The position numbers and the translations under genes are program-made. The notes beneath the pieces were generated by a model that saw nothing but the letters and a program-made list of their open reading frames with translations, had not been told where the DNA came from and did no database searches. From Wurfbainia villosa (Eukaryota > Streptophyta > Magnoliopsida > Zingiberales > Zingiberaceae), in NCBI GenBank assembly GCA_025175895.1, contig CM045993.1:46938621-47002620 (forward strand): a stretch of DNA of 64,000 nucleotides, read 5' to 3'. Positions 1 to 10,395 of this stretch are shown here, in pieces (position 1 is the stretch's first letter; the number at the start of each line of letters is the position of its first letter).

Positions 1-420
1 ACATTCATAACATATAAGCAACATAACATATAACATACATGGCGTAAGCAACTTAACATGTAGCATAAGTAACATAAGTAAACATAACATGTATCATCCA
101 TAACTTAGCAGCATAACATATATATATATGACTTAACCAAACATAACATGCATCCTATGTAACATAGCAACATGTACATGACATATCAACATAACATACA
201 ACCTATGTATGACATATCAACCATAACATACATCATATGTAACATAGCAACATAAACACGACATATCAAATATAACATATATCATATGTAACATGGCAGC
301 AATAACATGACATATCAAGCATAACATGCAACATATATATGACATATCAACATAGCATGTGAACATAACAATCAAATCATGTAAACACATGCAGGATGCT
401 TTTGAAAACATATATTATAG
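1..420. repeat. Irregular AT-rich repeats inside the chromovirus LTR
   Basis: Variants of ATAACATACATCATATGTAA alternate with GACATATCAA in a degenerate unit of roughly 50-60 bases. There is no coding content. The low complexity explains the chance reading frame on the minus strand here. Confidence 0.6.
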
Positions 421-531
421 GTACGTAAACATAATCTCAATATATTTGGGTCCGACATTGTACCACTTCTTCATTATTATAGCGCGCATCCCTAAATAGA
501 CCCTAGGTAGCAAGTCTCGAACCTACTAGGT

Positions 532-750
532 TACTAGGCCCGATCTTAGTCCGTCGACCTAGGGCAATCGTCATAGCGTAGAAGCCCATCTTAGGCCCGA
601 GTCTTACTCCATCGACCTAGGGCATCTTGGAGCCCATCCCGTACTAGGCCCGATCTTAGTCCGTCGACCCAGGGGCAATCATACATAGAGGCCCATCCTA
701 GGCCCGAGTCTTACTCCATCGACCTAGGGCATCTTAGGAGCCCATCCCTT
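532..750. repeat. Two copies of a 110-bp tandem repeat in the LTR
   Basis: TACTAGGCCCGATCTTAGTC occurs at 532 and again at 642. Each copy also has a weaker internal half-repeat (GAGTCTTACTCCATCGACCT), so the unit itself looks like an old duplication. Confidence 0.8.
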
Positions 751-839
751 TGGACCTTGTTAAGGTCTTGGTACAAGCCATGCAGAAGGTAAAATACTTA
801 TATGCTTTTATTATAACATAGCTTAGTTCATTTTGCAAA

Positions 840-1060
840 CATAGCATACTTCATTTCATTACATATCATGCTTCACTTCATGAACATATCATCTTTCATT
901 TCATAAACATATCATACTTCATTTCATAAACATATCATTTTTCATTTCACAAACATATCATACTTCATTTCATAATCATATCATATTCATTTCGAGAACA
1001 CATTGTTTTTCATTTCATAATCATATCGTATTTCATTTCATAACATATCTTAAATATCAC
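840..1060. repeat. 23-bp tandem repeat, about 9-10 copies
   Basis: The unit is close to CATATCATACTTCATTTCATAAA and repeats every 23 bases, with small changes at the edges. It lies inside the chromovirus LTR. Confidence 0.8.
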
Positions 1061-1209
1061 ATACACATAGGGCGTGACATAAGGCATGAACATCAAGAGT
1101 AAGTAAACACTAACCTAAAGCATGTTATCTTCATCTAGCATCATTTAATATCACAAGTCAACATGAATTCACCCAACATAAAACACATGTTAACCTGACC
1201 TAGAGCATG

Positions 1210-2110
1210 TTAAAGGACAATGGTTGGCCGAATGGTTCATGTAGGTTTTTAGGGCTAGTCTTTTAACCTAATTCAATTAACATAACAACAACATCATATG
1301 CATACAAACATGGAATAAAACTTCATTGGAGCATCCATACAAGAGGGGTGGCCGAATGGTCCTTGTAGGTTTTTTTTTGGGGCTAGTCTCTTAACCTAAT
1401 TCAATTAACATACTAACAACATTATGTGCATACAAACATGGAATAAAACTTCATTGGAGCATCCATACAAGAGGGGTGGCCGAATGGTCCTTGTAGGTTT
1501 TTAGGGCTAGTCTTTTAACCTAATTCAATTAACATACTAACAACATCATGTGCATACAAACATGGAATAAAACTTCATTGGAGCATCCATACAAGAGGGG
1601 TGGCCGAATGGTCCAAGGGGCTTTTAGGGTTAGTCTTTTAACCTAATCCAATTAACATACTAACAACATCATATGCATATAAAACATTGTATAAAACTTC
1701 ATTGAAACATAAAAACCAAGGTGGCCGAATGGTCCATGTAGGCTTTTAGGGTTAGACTTTTAAACTAATCCCTCTAACATACTAACATCACCATATGCAT
1801 ACCATACATAGTATAGAACTTCAATTAATCACCAAAAATACATGATGGCCAAATGGTTCATAGAGGTGTTTAGGGTTATCTTTTAACCTAATTCATTCTA
1901 CATCCTAACATCATCATTTACATGTAAAACAAGATATAGAACTCCAATAAAATACCAAAACTCCAAGTTGGCCGAATGGTTCATGGGGGTTCCTAGGGTT
2001 AACTTTTAACCTAATTCATTCTACTTCCTCACATCATTATTTGCATGTAAAACAAGATAAAGAACTTCAACAAAACACTAAAATCCATGTTAGCCGAATA
2101 TATCATATGG
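1210..2110. repeat. About 124-bp tandem repeat, 8 copies, in the chromovirus LTR
   Basis: The anchor GGCCGAATGG recurs at 1225, 1350, 1478, 1602, 1722, 1847 (one change), 1970 and 2092 (degenerate), giving periods of 120-128. The copies at 1350, 1478 and 1602 are nearly identical while those to the right are more diverged, which suggests recent amplification on the left side of the array. Confidence 0.9.
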
Positions 2111-2603
2111 ATTTCTTTTACAAAACATCAATCGAAGCTACTCGTATGTAGGTGAGGGATACTTACATCCTTCGCTTTGCTTTTAGTGGGAAGATGACCT
2201 AAGGAAAACCAAACCTAGCCCTTGCTTCTTGCTTGGATGAGTTTCGGCCAAGAATGGAGAGGGAGCTCTAGAATTCGGTGAGGAAGAAGAAGAGAAGAGG
2301 AGAAAATGAATTGTGTAACTCATGCCCCTCATTCCCCCTATTTATTCACTTGAAGAGTCCCTTGATCTCTCTTACACTTAACCATAATTTCCCCTATTCC
2401 TCTAATGATAAAATCCTATTGGGCTTCTAGTTAGTGGGTGCATCTATAGGTCTTGGCTATCTCTAGAGGTTTGAGGTTCAATTCCTAGGCCTTGCATCCC
2501 TTTTTGGCTTATTTTCTTTTATTTTTGAAAATGCCCACATAAAGCCCATTATCGTAAAGCCAAAAATTCTTGTAAAATTGCTAGAAATTTTATGGGCGTT
2601 ACA

Positions 2604-2622
2604 ATCCTTCATACCTTTTAAA
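2604..2622 (-). promoter_or_regulatory. Polypurine tract next to the chromovirus 3' LTR
   Basis: On the minus strand AAAAGGTATGAAGGAT directly precedes the LTR start TGTAACGCCC at 2603. This is where the plus-strand primer of reverse transcription lies in this family. Confidence 0.6.
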
Positions 2623-2639
2623 AGTTTCATCCTCGAAAC

Positions 2640-2883
2640 TTAGAACAATTCTGAGTACTTCTGCTTCATGTCCTCCTCGCGTTCCCAGGTAGCTTCCTCG
2701 TATCGTTGATTCTGCCACAGGACCTTTACTAAGGGCACCTCTTTGTTCCTTAGCCTCTTGACTTCTCGGTCTAGTATCTGGATAGGCCGACTTTCAATAC
2801 TCAGGTCCCCTTGAACTTGTACTGTTTGTGGCTCGATCACTTGGTCCGCACTGGAAATGCATTTCTTGAGCACAGAGACATGG
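2640..2883 (-). pseudogene. Integrase C-terminus with chromodomain (chromovirus fragment)
   Basis: About 80 residues are open, ending in TAA at 2640-2642. The reading starts with HVSVLKKC, the conserved region before the chromodomain, and continues with PIQILDREVKRLRNKEVPLV and a W-E-R-E-E stretch. This is the usual plant chromovirus chromodomain, in which a charged strand is followed by VLW and EATWE. In these elements the chromodomain tethers integrase to chromatin and steers insertion. Upstream integrase, RT and gag are missing because the Tat sequence begins at about 2880. The identification is firm; the fragment cannot act alone. Confidence 0.8.
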
Positions 2884-4160
2884 AGGAGCGCACCATCACC
2901 CTGCTACCATCACAGCTGAAGGTCCTGATGGATGATGCTATTACAGAGGCCCTTGCTAGGGAAAGGAGAAGGACCGAATACCTGCATCCACATTCCGGTG
3001 AACCTTCTTCCTGAGACCCACCCCCAGAAATGCCTCCCCCATCTCGTACAGCCGTTAATGTGGAAATATTGCCTGGAGGAGGACTTGGGGGAAGAACACC
3101 TCAGAACACTATGCCCTTCACCCAAACGCGCAGGAAAGAACAGGGCGAAAGTCAATCAACCATACCCCCAGAAGTATACGAGCCCAGTCCCTTTACAATG
3201 GATATTCTCTCTGAAGTCCCTCCGTCCTACTTCCAGAATCCTCAGATCAATAAGTACGATGGTTCGACGGATCCCGAAGAGCACATATCTCAATTTGACG
3301 GAGCGGCCTTGCTCCACTGTTATACCGATGCTCTCAAATGCTGAGTTTTCCGGACCACCTTAACTGGCTCAGTACAAAAGTGGTTTAATACTCTGCCCCC
3401 AGGATCCATCACTTGTTTCCCTGATTTCCGGGGAATGTTCAGTCGGGAGTTTGTTAGCTGCAAGGCGTATAAACATGATGCCTCTATGTTAATGCATATT
3501 ACCCAGGGACCCTCAGAATCCCTTAGAGGGTATCTCCACCGATTCACTTCTGTAGTTAGGGGAATCCCCTCGGCCAAATCCGAATCTTTCAGAGGCGCTA
3601 TTCAGCATGGGCTGAAGGAGGGCCCCTTCCTCAGTTCCTTGTTAAGACAACCTGCGGACAGTTATGAGGAGCTACTAAGCTGTGCGGAGCAATTTATCCG
3701 TGAAGAAGAAGGATTAAAGGTACGGAGAGCTGAACGGGCTGTCGTAACAGTCCCAACTGAAAGAGCTCGTCCTGCTGCTCCTCAAGCGCCCCCTCGGTGG
3801 GAGTATGCGCGACCTTTTCGACAGGAGGTTCCGAGGCCTCGTCCAATGCTGTCGGGCGTTCGCCCCGTACCACCATTACAAATCATGGCCACTGAAGCGC
3901 TTCCTCCTGTGAGGACTTGAAAGGAACGGGAGATGGAATTCTATGACCAACAGGGTCTGCTGCAACGACTCTTAGGATACAGGGGGATCCCACGTAACCC
4001 CCCCCCCCCGCCCCATTCTTCTGCCAATATCATACGGAATATAGTCACACTAGTTGCCGATGTTTTAAGTTACAGGAGGAATTGGATCGCCTCCATACTG
4101 CATATCCGCAAGTGCGGTTTCAAGCAGGAGGACCGGCGCGGCGAGACCCCTGACCCAATG
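2880..4160 (+). pseudogene. Tat gag (capsid and nucleocapsid), broken
   Basis: The frame from ATG 2880 is interrupted by in-frame TGA codons at 3012-3014, 3342-3344 and 3918-3920. Between them reads a typical plant gypsy capsid: YDGSTDPEEHISQF, then AQKWFNTLPPGSI, then a stretch with FRGMFSREF. After a run of 12 C (3998-4009) the nucleocapsid continues one frame over: C-Q-Y-H, then SHTSC (from 4022) and LQEELDRL. This is the Tat-type zinc-binding knuckle and is in the same frame as pol. Gag would form the particle and bind element RNA. A further TGA lies near 4148. Start choice is uncertain because the true 5' end is missing. Confidence 0.8.
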
Positions 4161-4349
4161 TAACCCGTCCAGGGCCATATAATCAACAACCTCAAGTCAC
4201 TTTCCCCCAAACGTCGTCCCAGGAGGTTGTCTCCCAAGGAGGCCCATCAAGTGAGGGCCCTTCATCCAATCTAGATAACGCTCCCACGCGGGGAGTTATT
4301 CATGTTGTAGCTGGAGGACCTACCGACGGGGACTCTAACCGGGCACGAA

Positions 4350-4882
4350 AGTTGTACGCTAGTCTCATAGAGAGTTTGACCATCGTCATCGACCAAACTA
4401 TTCAAGTTGCACCGCTCGTTTCATTCGGGCCAAAGGATCTACAAGGTGTCCTGCTGCCCCACACGGACGCCTTGGTTATTCGTATATCTTTGGCCAATTA
4501 TGAAGTGACCAGGGTGTTGGTCGATTCGGGAAGCTCCGTCAATATCCTTTTCCAGGAAGCTTTCGGACAGATGCAGTTGGGAAATACCCAACTAGAAGAC
4601 GTGGCCACCCCCCTCTTTGGATTCGCGGGTCACGTCGTCCACCCTACAGGGCAGATTTCATTGCCTCTGACTCTGGGTGTGAAGCCCAGCCAAAAAACCA
4701 GTATAATCCCTTTCCTCATCGTGGACGCTCCGTCCACTTATAATGCTATTCTTGGGCGTCCTTTCCTTACCCTTTTTCAGGCTATGGCTTTCCCGTATCA
4801 CCAAAAGTTGAAATTTCCGGTGGGACAATTGGTGGGAGAAGTTCGTGGAGAACAAAAGGCCTCCAGGAACTGCTACGTATAA
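4350..4882 (+). pseudogene. Tat aspartic protease domain
   Basis: About 176 residues are open, ending in TAA 4880-4882. The active-site strand is VLVDSGSSVNILF, with the D-S-G triad found in gypsy proteases. A flap region (LFGFAGHVVHPTGQ) and the closing AILGRPFL helix follow. The upstream GDSNRARKLYA motif is typical of Tat gag-pol. The frame is the same as for RT and for the nucleocapsid after the poly-C run, so protease was part of a single gag-pol. A second TAA lies at 4910-4912 before RT. Confidence 0.85.
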
Positions 4883-4912
4883 ATGGTTCGGGATGATCAA
4901 AAGAAAGCCTAA

Positions 4913-6460
4913 ACCGATGACCTCAAAGGCAAAGCTATCATCATTTCGGATGTCTGCGTCCTGGAGGAATCCCCACCCAAGGTTGGCAAAGTAGAGGAAG
5001 GAGAACTGGTGGAAATCGTCCCAGGGAAGGCCACACGAATAGCCCAACAGCTGGAAACCAAGGAAGAGCTGGTGGCTTGCCTGAAGGAGAATGAAGACAT
5101 CTTTGCGAGAGATGTGCATGATCTCACGGGGATCAACCCTCAAGTGGCTGAACACCATCTCAATATCACTAAAGGAGCCCGACCCATCCAGCAGAAGAGG
5201 CGACATTTTGGACCGGAAAAAGACAAGGTCATAGCCGAAGAAGTAGAGAAACTACTAAAAGCGGGTCATGTAAAGGAAATCCAGTTTCCCGAGTGGGTTT
5301 CCAATGTAGTCTTGGTCCCCAAGCCCTCGGGGCAGTGGAGAATGTGTATCGATTTTCGTGATTTAAATAAAGCGTGCCCTAAAGACTGCTACCCCTTGCA
5401 TCGTATTGATCAATTGGTAGATTCTACTGTGGGATATGAAGTGGTGTCCCTAATGGATGCATATCAAGGATATCACCAAATACCTTTGGCCAAAGAAGAT
5501 CAAAAGAGGGTTAGCTTTATGACTGCAGGAGGGTTATACGCTTATGTGGTAATGCCGTTCGGATTAAAGAACGCAGGGGCAACCTATCAGCGCCTTATGG
5601 ACAAAATCTTCGCAGAACAGAAAGGGAAAAATATGGAAGTCTACGTGGATGACATATTAGTCAAGTCGAAGACCACTCGGGACTTAGTCAAGGACTTAAA
5701 TGAAACCTTCGCTACATTAAGACGGTTTAATATGAAGCTAAACCCTAACAAATGCCTGTTCGGGGTAAAAAGCGGCAAGTTCTTGGGGTACATCGTGACT
5801 GAAAAAGGGTTGCAAGCCAACCCTGAGAAGGTGCAGGCACTATGCAACATGAAATCACCCGCTAATCTGCGGGAAACCCAGAAGTTGGTGGGGAGGATTG
5901 TTTCTTTATCCCGATTCATAGCCAGATCGGCGGACAAAGGGCTGCCTTTCTTCAAGATCCTGCGCAAGGCTACTAAATTTCAGTGGGATGATCAATGCGA
6001 ACAGGCTTTCCAGGAGTTGAAGAAATATTTAGTTGGACTCCCACTGCTAGCCAAACCAATAGCTGGAGAACCACTATGGATGTATTTGGCCGTCTCGTAG
6101 GGAGCTATTAGTTCGGTTTTATTGAAACAGGAGGGCTCTCACCAGCAACCTATTTATTATACCAGCCATATCCTGAAGGGGGCTGAATTTAGTTATACAT
6201 AGTTAGAAAAGCTGGCATATATCTTGGTGTTAACCGCCCGCAAATTGAGGCCGTACTTTTTGGCTCATCCCATCACCGTTCTAACTCACAGCGAATTGGG
6301 CAAGGTCGTCACTAAGCCTAATTTCTCCGGAAGATTGACCAAATGGGTGGTAGAACTAAGCGAGTATGATATTCACTACCAACCCCGAACGGTTATCAAG
6401 GCCCAAGCGCTCGCTGATTTCCTAGCAGAAGTACCTTGCGGCTCGGAAGATGGTTCGGCA
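4913..6460 (+). pseudogene. Tat reverse transcriptase and first RNase H
   Basis: The RT core runs from GHVKEIQFPEWVSNVVLVPK (about 5270) through WRMCIDFRDLNKACPKDCYP and PFGLKNAGATYQRLMDKIF to the catalytic YVDD at 5642. The thumb then follows (KFLGYIVTEKGL). RNase H follows in the same frame but is cut by TAG at 6098-6100 and TAG at 6200-6202. Its tail reads RKLRPYFLAHPITVLTHS and ends at YQPRTVIKAQALADFLAE. RT copies element RNA and RNase H removes it. Apart from the two stops the core motifs are kept. Confidence 0.9.
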
Positions 6461-6870
6461 GCAAAAGATGAGGGATCAGATGTATGGAATATATTCGTGA
6501 AGCGGTTCTTGAGATCTGAGCGTGGCGTCGGTGTTCTATTAATTTCCCCTGATAGTGAAGAAACTCGCCTAGCTGTTCGCCTGGGATATTGGGCATCCAA
6601 TAATAAAGCGGAATATGAAGCCATTCTAGCGGGATTGCAGGCTGCTAAAGCGGTAGGGGCTTCTTCAGTTGTAATCCATTTGGATTCCCATTTGGTAATA
6701 TCACAACTTCAAGGTTCTTTTGTGGTTCGGGAGGAAAGGCTGCATAAGTACTTGAAGGTTTTTGAAAAAGAAAAAGCTCAATTCCGTCAAGTCCTCTTAA
6801 AGCAAATCCTGCAGGAGAATAACGGGAAGACAGATGAATTAGCGCGGATGGCTAGTGCTATGGAAGGAGT
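6461..6870 (+). pseudogene. Second (plant Tat-type, 'archaeal-like') RNase H domain
   Basis: The domain starts at WNIFV (about 6487) and continues with GVGVLLISPDSEETRLAVRL, NNKAEYEAILAGL and HLDSHLVISQLQGSF, closing near KTDELARMAS. Tat elements carry this additional RNase H between the normal one and integrase. The first catalytic position, normally VDGS right after WNIF, reads VKRF here. The metal-binding Asp is therefore lost and the domain would be inactive even without the upstream stops. Confidence 0.8.
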
Positions 6871-6939
6871 GAGGTCCCTGGAAACAATCCATGCGGAAAT
6901 CCATACTTTCTTAGCAATATGCAACGTGGAGGAAGATGC

Positions 6940-8193
6940 ACCCGAATCAAGCCTAATTCCTGATTGGAGGACTGACATCATAGCTTATCTACAACATGGG
7001 AAAGTCCCTGAAGAAAAAGCAGGGGCATCCGCTTTAATGAGCCGAGCCAAACGGTTTACTCTTTTAAATGGAGACTTATACAAGACTTCTTTCGGACGAC
7101 CCTTATTGAAATGCTTGGGAAGTGAGGATGCGGAATGGGTACTCCAGGAGATTCATGAAGGTTGTTGCAGCAATCATTTAGGAGGAAGAGCTTTAGCAAG
7201 GAAGGCCTTATTAGCAGGATATTTTTGGCATACTCTCCAGCAAGATGCTGCTCGTATAGTGCAAGCCTGCACCACTTGTCAGAAGCATAGCAACCATTCC
7301 GAATGGCCGACTGAGTTAATGAAAGCCGTGGTCTCTTCATGTTCTTTTGATCAATGGGGAATGGATATAGTGGGTCCGATGCCAGTGGCACCTTTACAGA
7401 AGAAGTTTTTGTTGGTGGCTGTAGATTATTTTTCCAAATGGGTGGAGGCGAGCCCCTAGCCAAAATTACTGAGAATGCTGTGATACAGTTCTTATGGAGA
7501 AATATTGTTTGTCGATATGGTATTCCTCGGAAAATAGTCAGTGACAATGGACGACAGTTCCAAGGAAAAAAGATCCAAGAATGGTGCCAAAGTCTCAACA
7601 TTCAGCAGACTTTCACTTCGGTAGCTCACCCTCAAGCTAACGGGCAAGTGGAGGTGACTAACAGAATCCTCATTCAAGGATTAAAGACCAAATTGGGGGC
7701 TCAGAGGGGAAACCGGGTAGAAGAATTACCAGGCATCCTGTGGGCCTATCGAACTACACCCAAGACAGCAACAGGAGAAACTCCCTTCAGTTTAGTGTAC
7801 GGGACGGAAGCTGTTATTCCGGTCGAAGTTCTACTAAATAGTGCTCGGATAAAGGCGTACGAACCAAATCAAAATCAACTTATCCGAAGCGCTGAATTGG
7901 ACTTGGTGGAGGAAAAGCGAGAGATGGCACAGAGGCAAGCGGAATTTTACAAGCAAAGAGTGCAGCGAGCCTTTAATAAGAAAGTGATGCCTCGAAGATT
8001 TCAAGAAGGGGATTGGGTTTTGCGTAAAGTTAATGCCGCTGGAGACCCCAGATAGCTAGCTCCAAATTGGGAAGGGCCCTATGAAGTAACGCGCTGTGTA
8101 GCGGGGTCCGCATATTATTTGAAAGATGACCAAGGCAAAGAACTTCCACGACCTTGGAATGCTATTCATTTAAAGCTTTTTCACACTGTATGA
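6940..8193 (+). pseudogene. Tat integrase, one frameshift and one stop
   Basis: The HHCC zinc domain reads IHEGCCSNHLGG, then QACTTCQKHSN (about 7150-7290). The DDE core has WGMDIVGPMP, VSDNG and QANGQVEVTNR. At 7455-7460 one base is missing (VEASP runs into TAG), and the reading resumes in the next frame at AKITENAVIQF. A second break is TAG 8053-8055 just before LAPNWEGPYEV, a conserved plant gypsy integrase C-terminal motif. Pol ends at TGA 8191-8193 after HLKLFHTV. There is no chromodomain, as expected for Tat. Integrase would insert the cDNA copy. Confidence 0.88.
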
Positions 8194-8391
8194 GAAGTCG
8201 GGAATAAAAGAAGAGGAATTATGAGACTTCGAAGGGGTGTACTTTTGACTTGATGGCATTAATTAGACGCAAAGTACCCTTCAAATTTCATTAATAGGTC
8301 ATTTACCAATGCAATACGGTACTGTTGATAAATCTTGAAAAAAAAGAAAGAAAATGGAAAGGAAACTCCCGTTTCAAAATAATATATCGAA
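8194..8391. other. Non-coding gap between sense pol and antisense module 1
   Basis: Two hundred bases separate the sense pol stop from the antisense stop, so the two transcription units converge here. No repeat or motif is seen apart from an A-rich stretch at 8338-8355. Confidence 0.5.
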
Positions 8392-10195
8392 TTACAGCTT
8401 AAAATGGTCGGGAGGATAACGTCGGAAGCCAGCCTCCCAATTTAAAGAGACTGAAGGATAAGTTGGAGGAGGTAATCCTTGATCAACATATTGCCGAACC
8501 GCTTCATTAAATCCGTCCTGATAAGTAGCACGTAGCAAAATGGTAAGTCGCTCCTGGCGGTTCGGACGGTCAGGGCTCCGATCCCGATGCAGCCTATGAT
8601 ATTTTTCTTGTTGTTCTTGAAGCTTTCGGCGTACATCCACATAGCGTCGCGACACCTCCATAATAGCATCGGCTATGATGAAAACATCGTCGGCTCGGGA
8701 AGTTTGGTTATGCTGTACAAGGTGCGTCATCTCCACCATATTTTGACGCATTGAAGCTGAAATTCCCTCCACTACTTCAGAATAAGATCTGGTTCGGGCA
8801 AGTTCAGTGCTCAGCCTTTGGAGGGAAGTCTCTTGCCTGCGTAGACGGGCGTGAGCATGTGCCCTGGAATTTATGAGGGATGACTTTTCTTGTACCTCCT
8901 TGCATAAGCGGGTGCGGAGGTCTCCTATTTTATCCTGTGCTTTCCAGTGTTGAACCTGAAGACGAGCAATGGTGTCAGAGTCCTGTTGCTTCCCCTGGAG
9001 GAGCTCTACTACCTGCCCTTGAAGACGTATTAATTCTTGAGCAGAAGAAGACCCCTCATCAAGAGGAGCCGGTTGGACTTCCCGCTGGGGAACGGGTGGC
9101 TCTGCACCCACTCGCTGCTGTTCCTGTAGTGCTGCAATGATATCAGCATCCTTTCGAATTTGTTGGCGAGCCTCGGCTAATTTCTCCTGGCACAGGTGCA
9201 GTTGTTGCAATAGGAGCCGTTCTTGATTCTGAGCCTTCGCCAAATCTTCCCTTTGTTGTCGCTCCTATTCCAGAGCTTGAGCTCGATATTGATGAAGGGA
9301 GCGATCCAACTCTTGATGGTTGGTCAGGGCCTGCATACCAGTCGTAGAAAAGAAATTGGTTAATAAGACAAAGATAAGGAGGCTAATTGAGAAGACATAC
9401 CAAATCCAGAGCATGGCGTAGGCCTTCCATGCGAGGAACCACTTCCTCTAAGTTCAGGATCCGAAGACTCCTGGGAGAAAGGGAAGAAGGTGGGATGGAT
9501 GATCCTGAGGTGTGAAGTTCGCTTATAATGGGGAGAGTAGGGGTGACGTCTATGGGAGGAGAAGGACTCTTCAAGCGATGAGGGGAGGGGGAAGTTGGCA
9601 GGAAGGGAATATCAATCGCCATGGGTTCGGAGGAGGAGTAGTATTCAGGGGAAAGAGAAGGCAGGGGTGAGCCAGCCTCTGTCATTGGCTGACATGGAAG
9701 TACGCCCTCCCCGGGTTCATCCTCAGGTTGCAGGGAAGGGGAAGGCGACTTCTGAGCAGTGGTGGCAGACGGAGAAAAAGCAGAAGAGCTAGGGTTTGTG
9801 AATGCCGGAGGAAGTGAGGAAGGAATAATTATCCCGGTTTCCTCTGAGGTGGAGATCACAAAGGTTGCAGAAGGAGGAGGAGAAGAAAAACGAGGTGAAG
9901 CAGGTGTGATGGTGATCGGAGAAGGTGAAGAGGAAGACGGAGCTGACGGCTGACTGACAATCCTCCTGCTGTGTGGATAACGGCTCGCTATCTCCTGGAA
10001 GAAGGAAGAATGCATTCTGAGGATCTTAGAACGAGGAAGAAGGGCTGAAAAAAGGGATTGAGACGAAGGAGCGTGGCGGTGGAGGAACGAACAGGCGAAG
10101 AAAAGGGAGACGAAAAGGTGAAAGGATGAAGATAGCAAGAGAGACGAAGGCAAAGGATCCCCTATAAAAGGAAGGAAGAATGGGCTTGTTACCAT
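8392..10195 (-). pseudogene. Tat antisense module 1: Ser/Pro-rich plus coiled-coil protein, two exons
   Basis: Exon 1 runs from 10195 (or the ATG at 10015) down to 9401 and is rich in Ser and Pro. It ends in RILNLEEVVPRMEGLRHALD. A 70-bp GT-AG intron (9400-9331) follows in phase 0. Exon 2 (9330-8392) reads ALTNHQELDRSLHQYRAQAL, then a long coiled coil with heptads (LLLQQLHLCQEKLAEARQQI), a basic region and a closing acidic/Pro tail. One in-frame TAG (9265-9267) breaks exon 2. Tat elements are known to carry antisense genes between pol and the 3' LTR; the function is not known. This module lacks the N-terminal domain seen in module 2. The intron is inferred from splice signals and frame, not from RNA. 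Confidence 0.7.
9331..9400 (-). other. Predicted GT-AG intron in antisense module 1 (70 bp)
   Basis: Donor GTATGTC and acceptor TATGCAG on the minus strand with a T-rich middle. Without splicing the frame ends at once (TAG after CLLN). With splicing the coiled coil joins in phase 0. Confidence 0.7.
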
Positions 10196-10395
10196 TATTG
10201 GGCCCCTCGTTTGTGGTGAAGGAGGCCCTAGGGGAAAGGGAAAGAAGGGTTTATTTTTCTAAATGACCCATTATGTACTAAAGCCTTCATTTGCTTGGGA
10301 AGGGGTGGATATAGGCGTTCCCCTTCAGGAGGAAAGCCAAAAGAGGAATGATATGAAGACATTGTCTCCTTTATGCTGATGGTCTTTGAGCCATA
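10196..10395. other. Spacer upstream of antisense module 1
   Basis: This unique-looking stretch could hold the promoter of module 1. The TATA-like CCTATAAAAGG at 10160-10170 reads better on the plus strand but is nearly palindromic. No coding sequence is seen. Confidence 0.4.

Larger units (their letters stand above)
1..2883 (-). mobile_element. 3' end of a Ty3/gypsy chromovirus (Tekay/Del-like), LTR plus chromodomain end
   Basis: Read on the minus strand, the end of a chromovirus integrase (2883-2640) is followed by a purine-rich tract and then by TGTAACGCCC at 2603, the usual start of a Tekay/Del-type LTR. From there the LTR runs to the left edge of the window, so at least 2.6 kb is present and its other end is not visible. 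A TATA-like AATAAATAG on the minus strand near 2340-2348 could be the LTR promoter. The LTR is filled with four different tandem repeats. On the right the element stops inside the chromodomain region, where the Tat sequence begins, so it is a truncated copy. Lineage is inferred from the chromodomain, the LTR start and the LTR length. Confidence 0.75.

Noticed and set aside
840..1060. CRISPR-like regular repeat
   Set aside because: A 23-bp unit without spacers of constant length, in an eukaryotic LTR; a plain tandem repeat.
4658..5206. Minus-strand frame of 182 codons
   Set aside because: Shadow of the Tat protease-RT frame on the other strand; no family resemblance.
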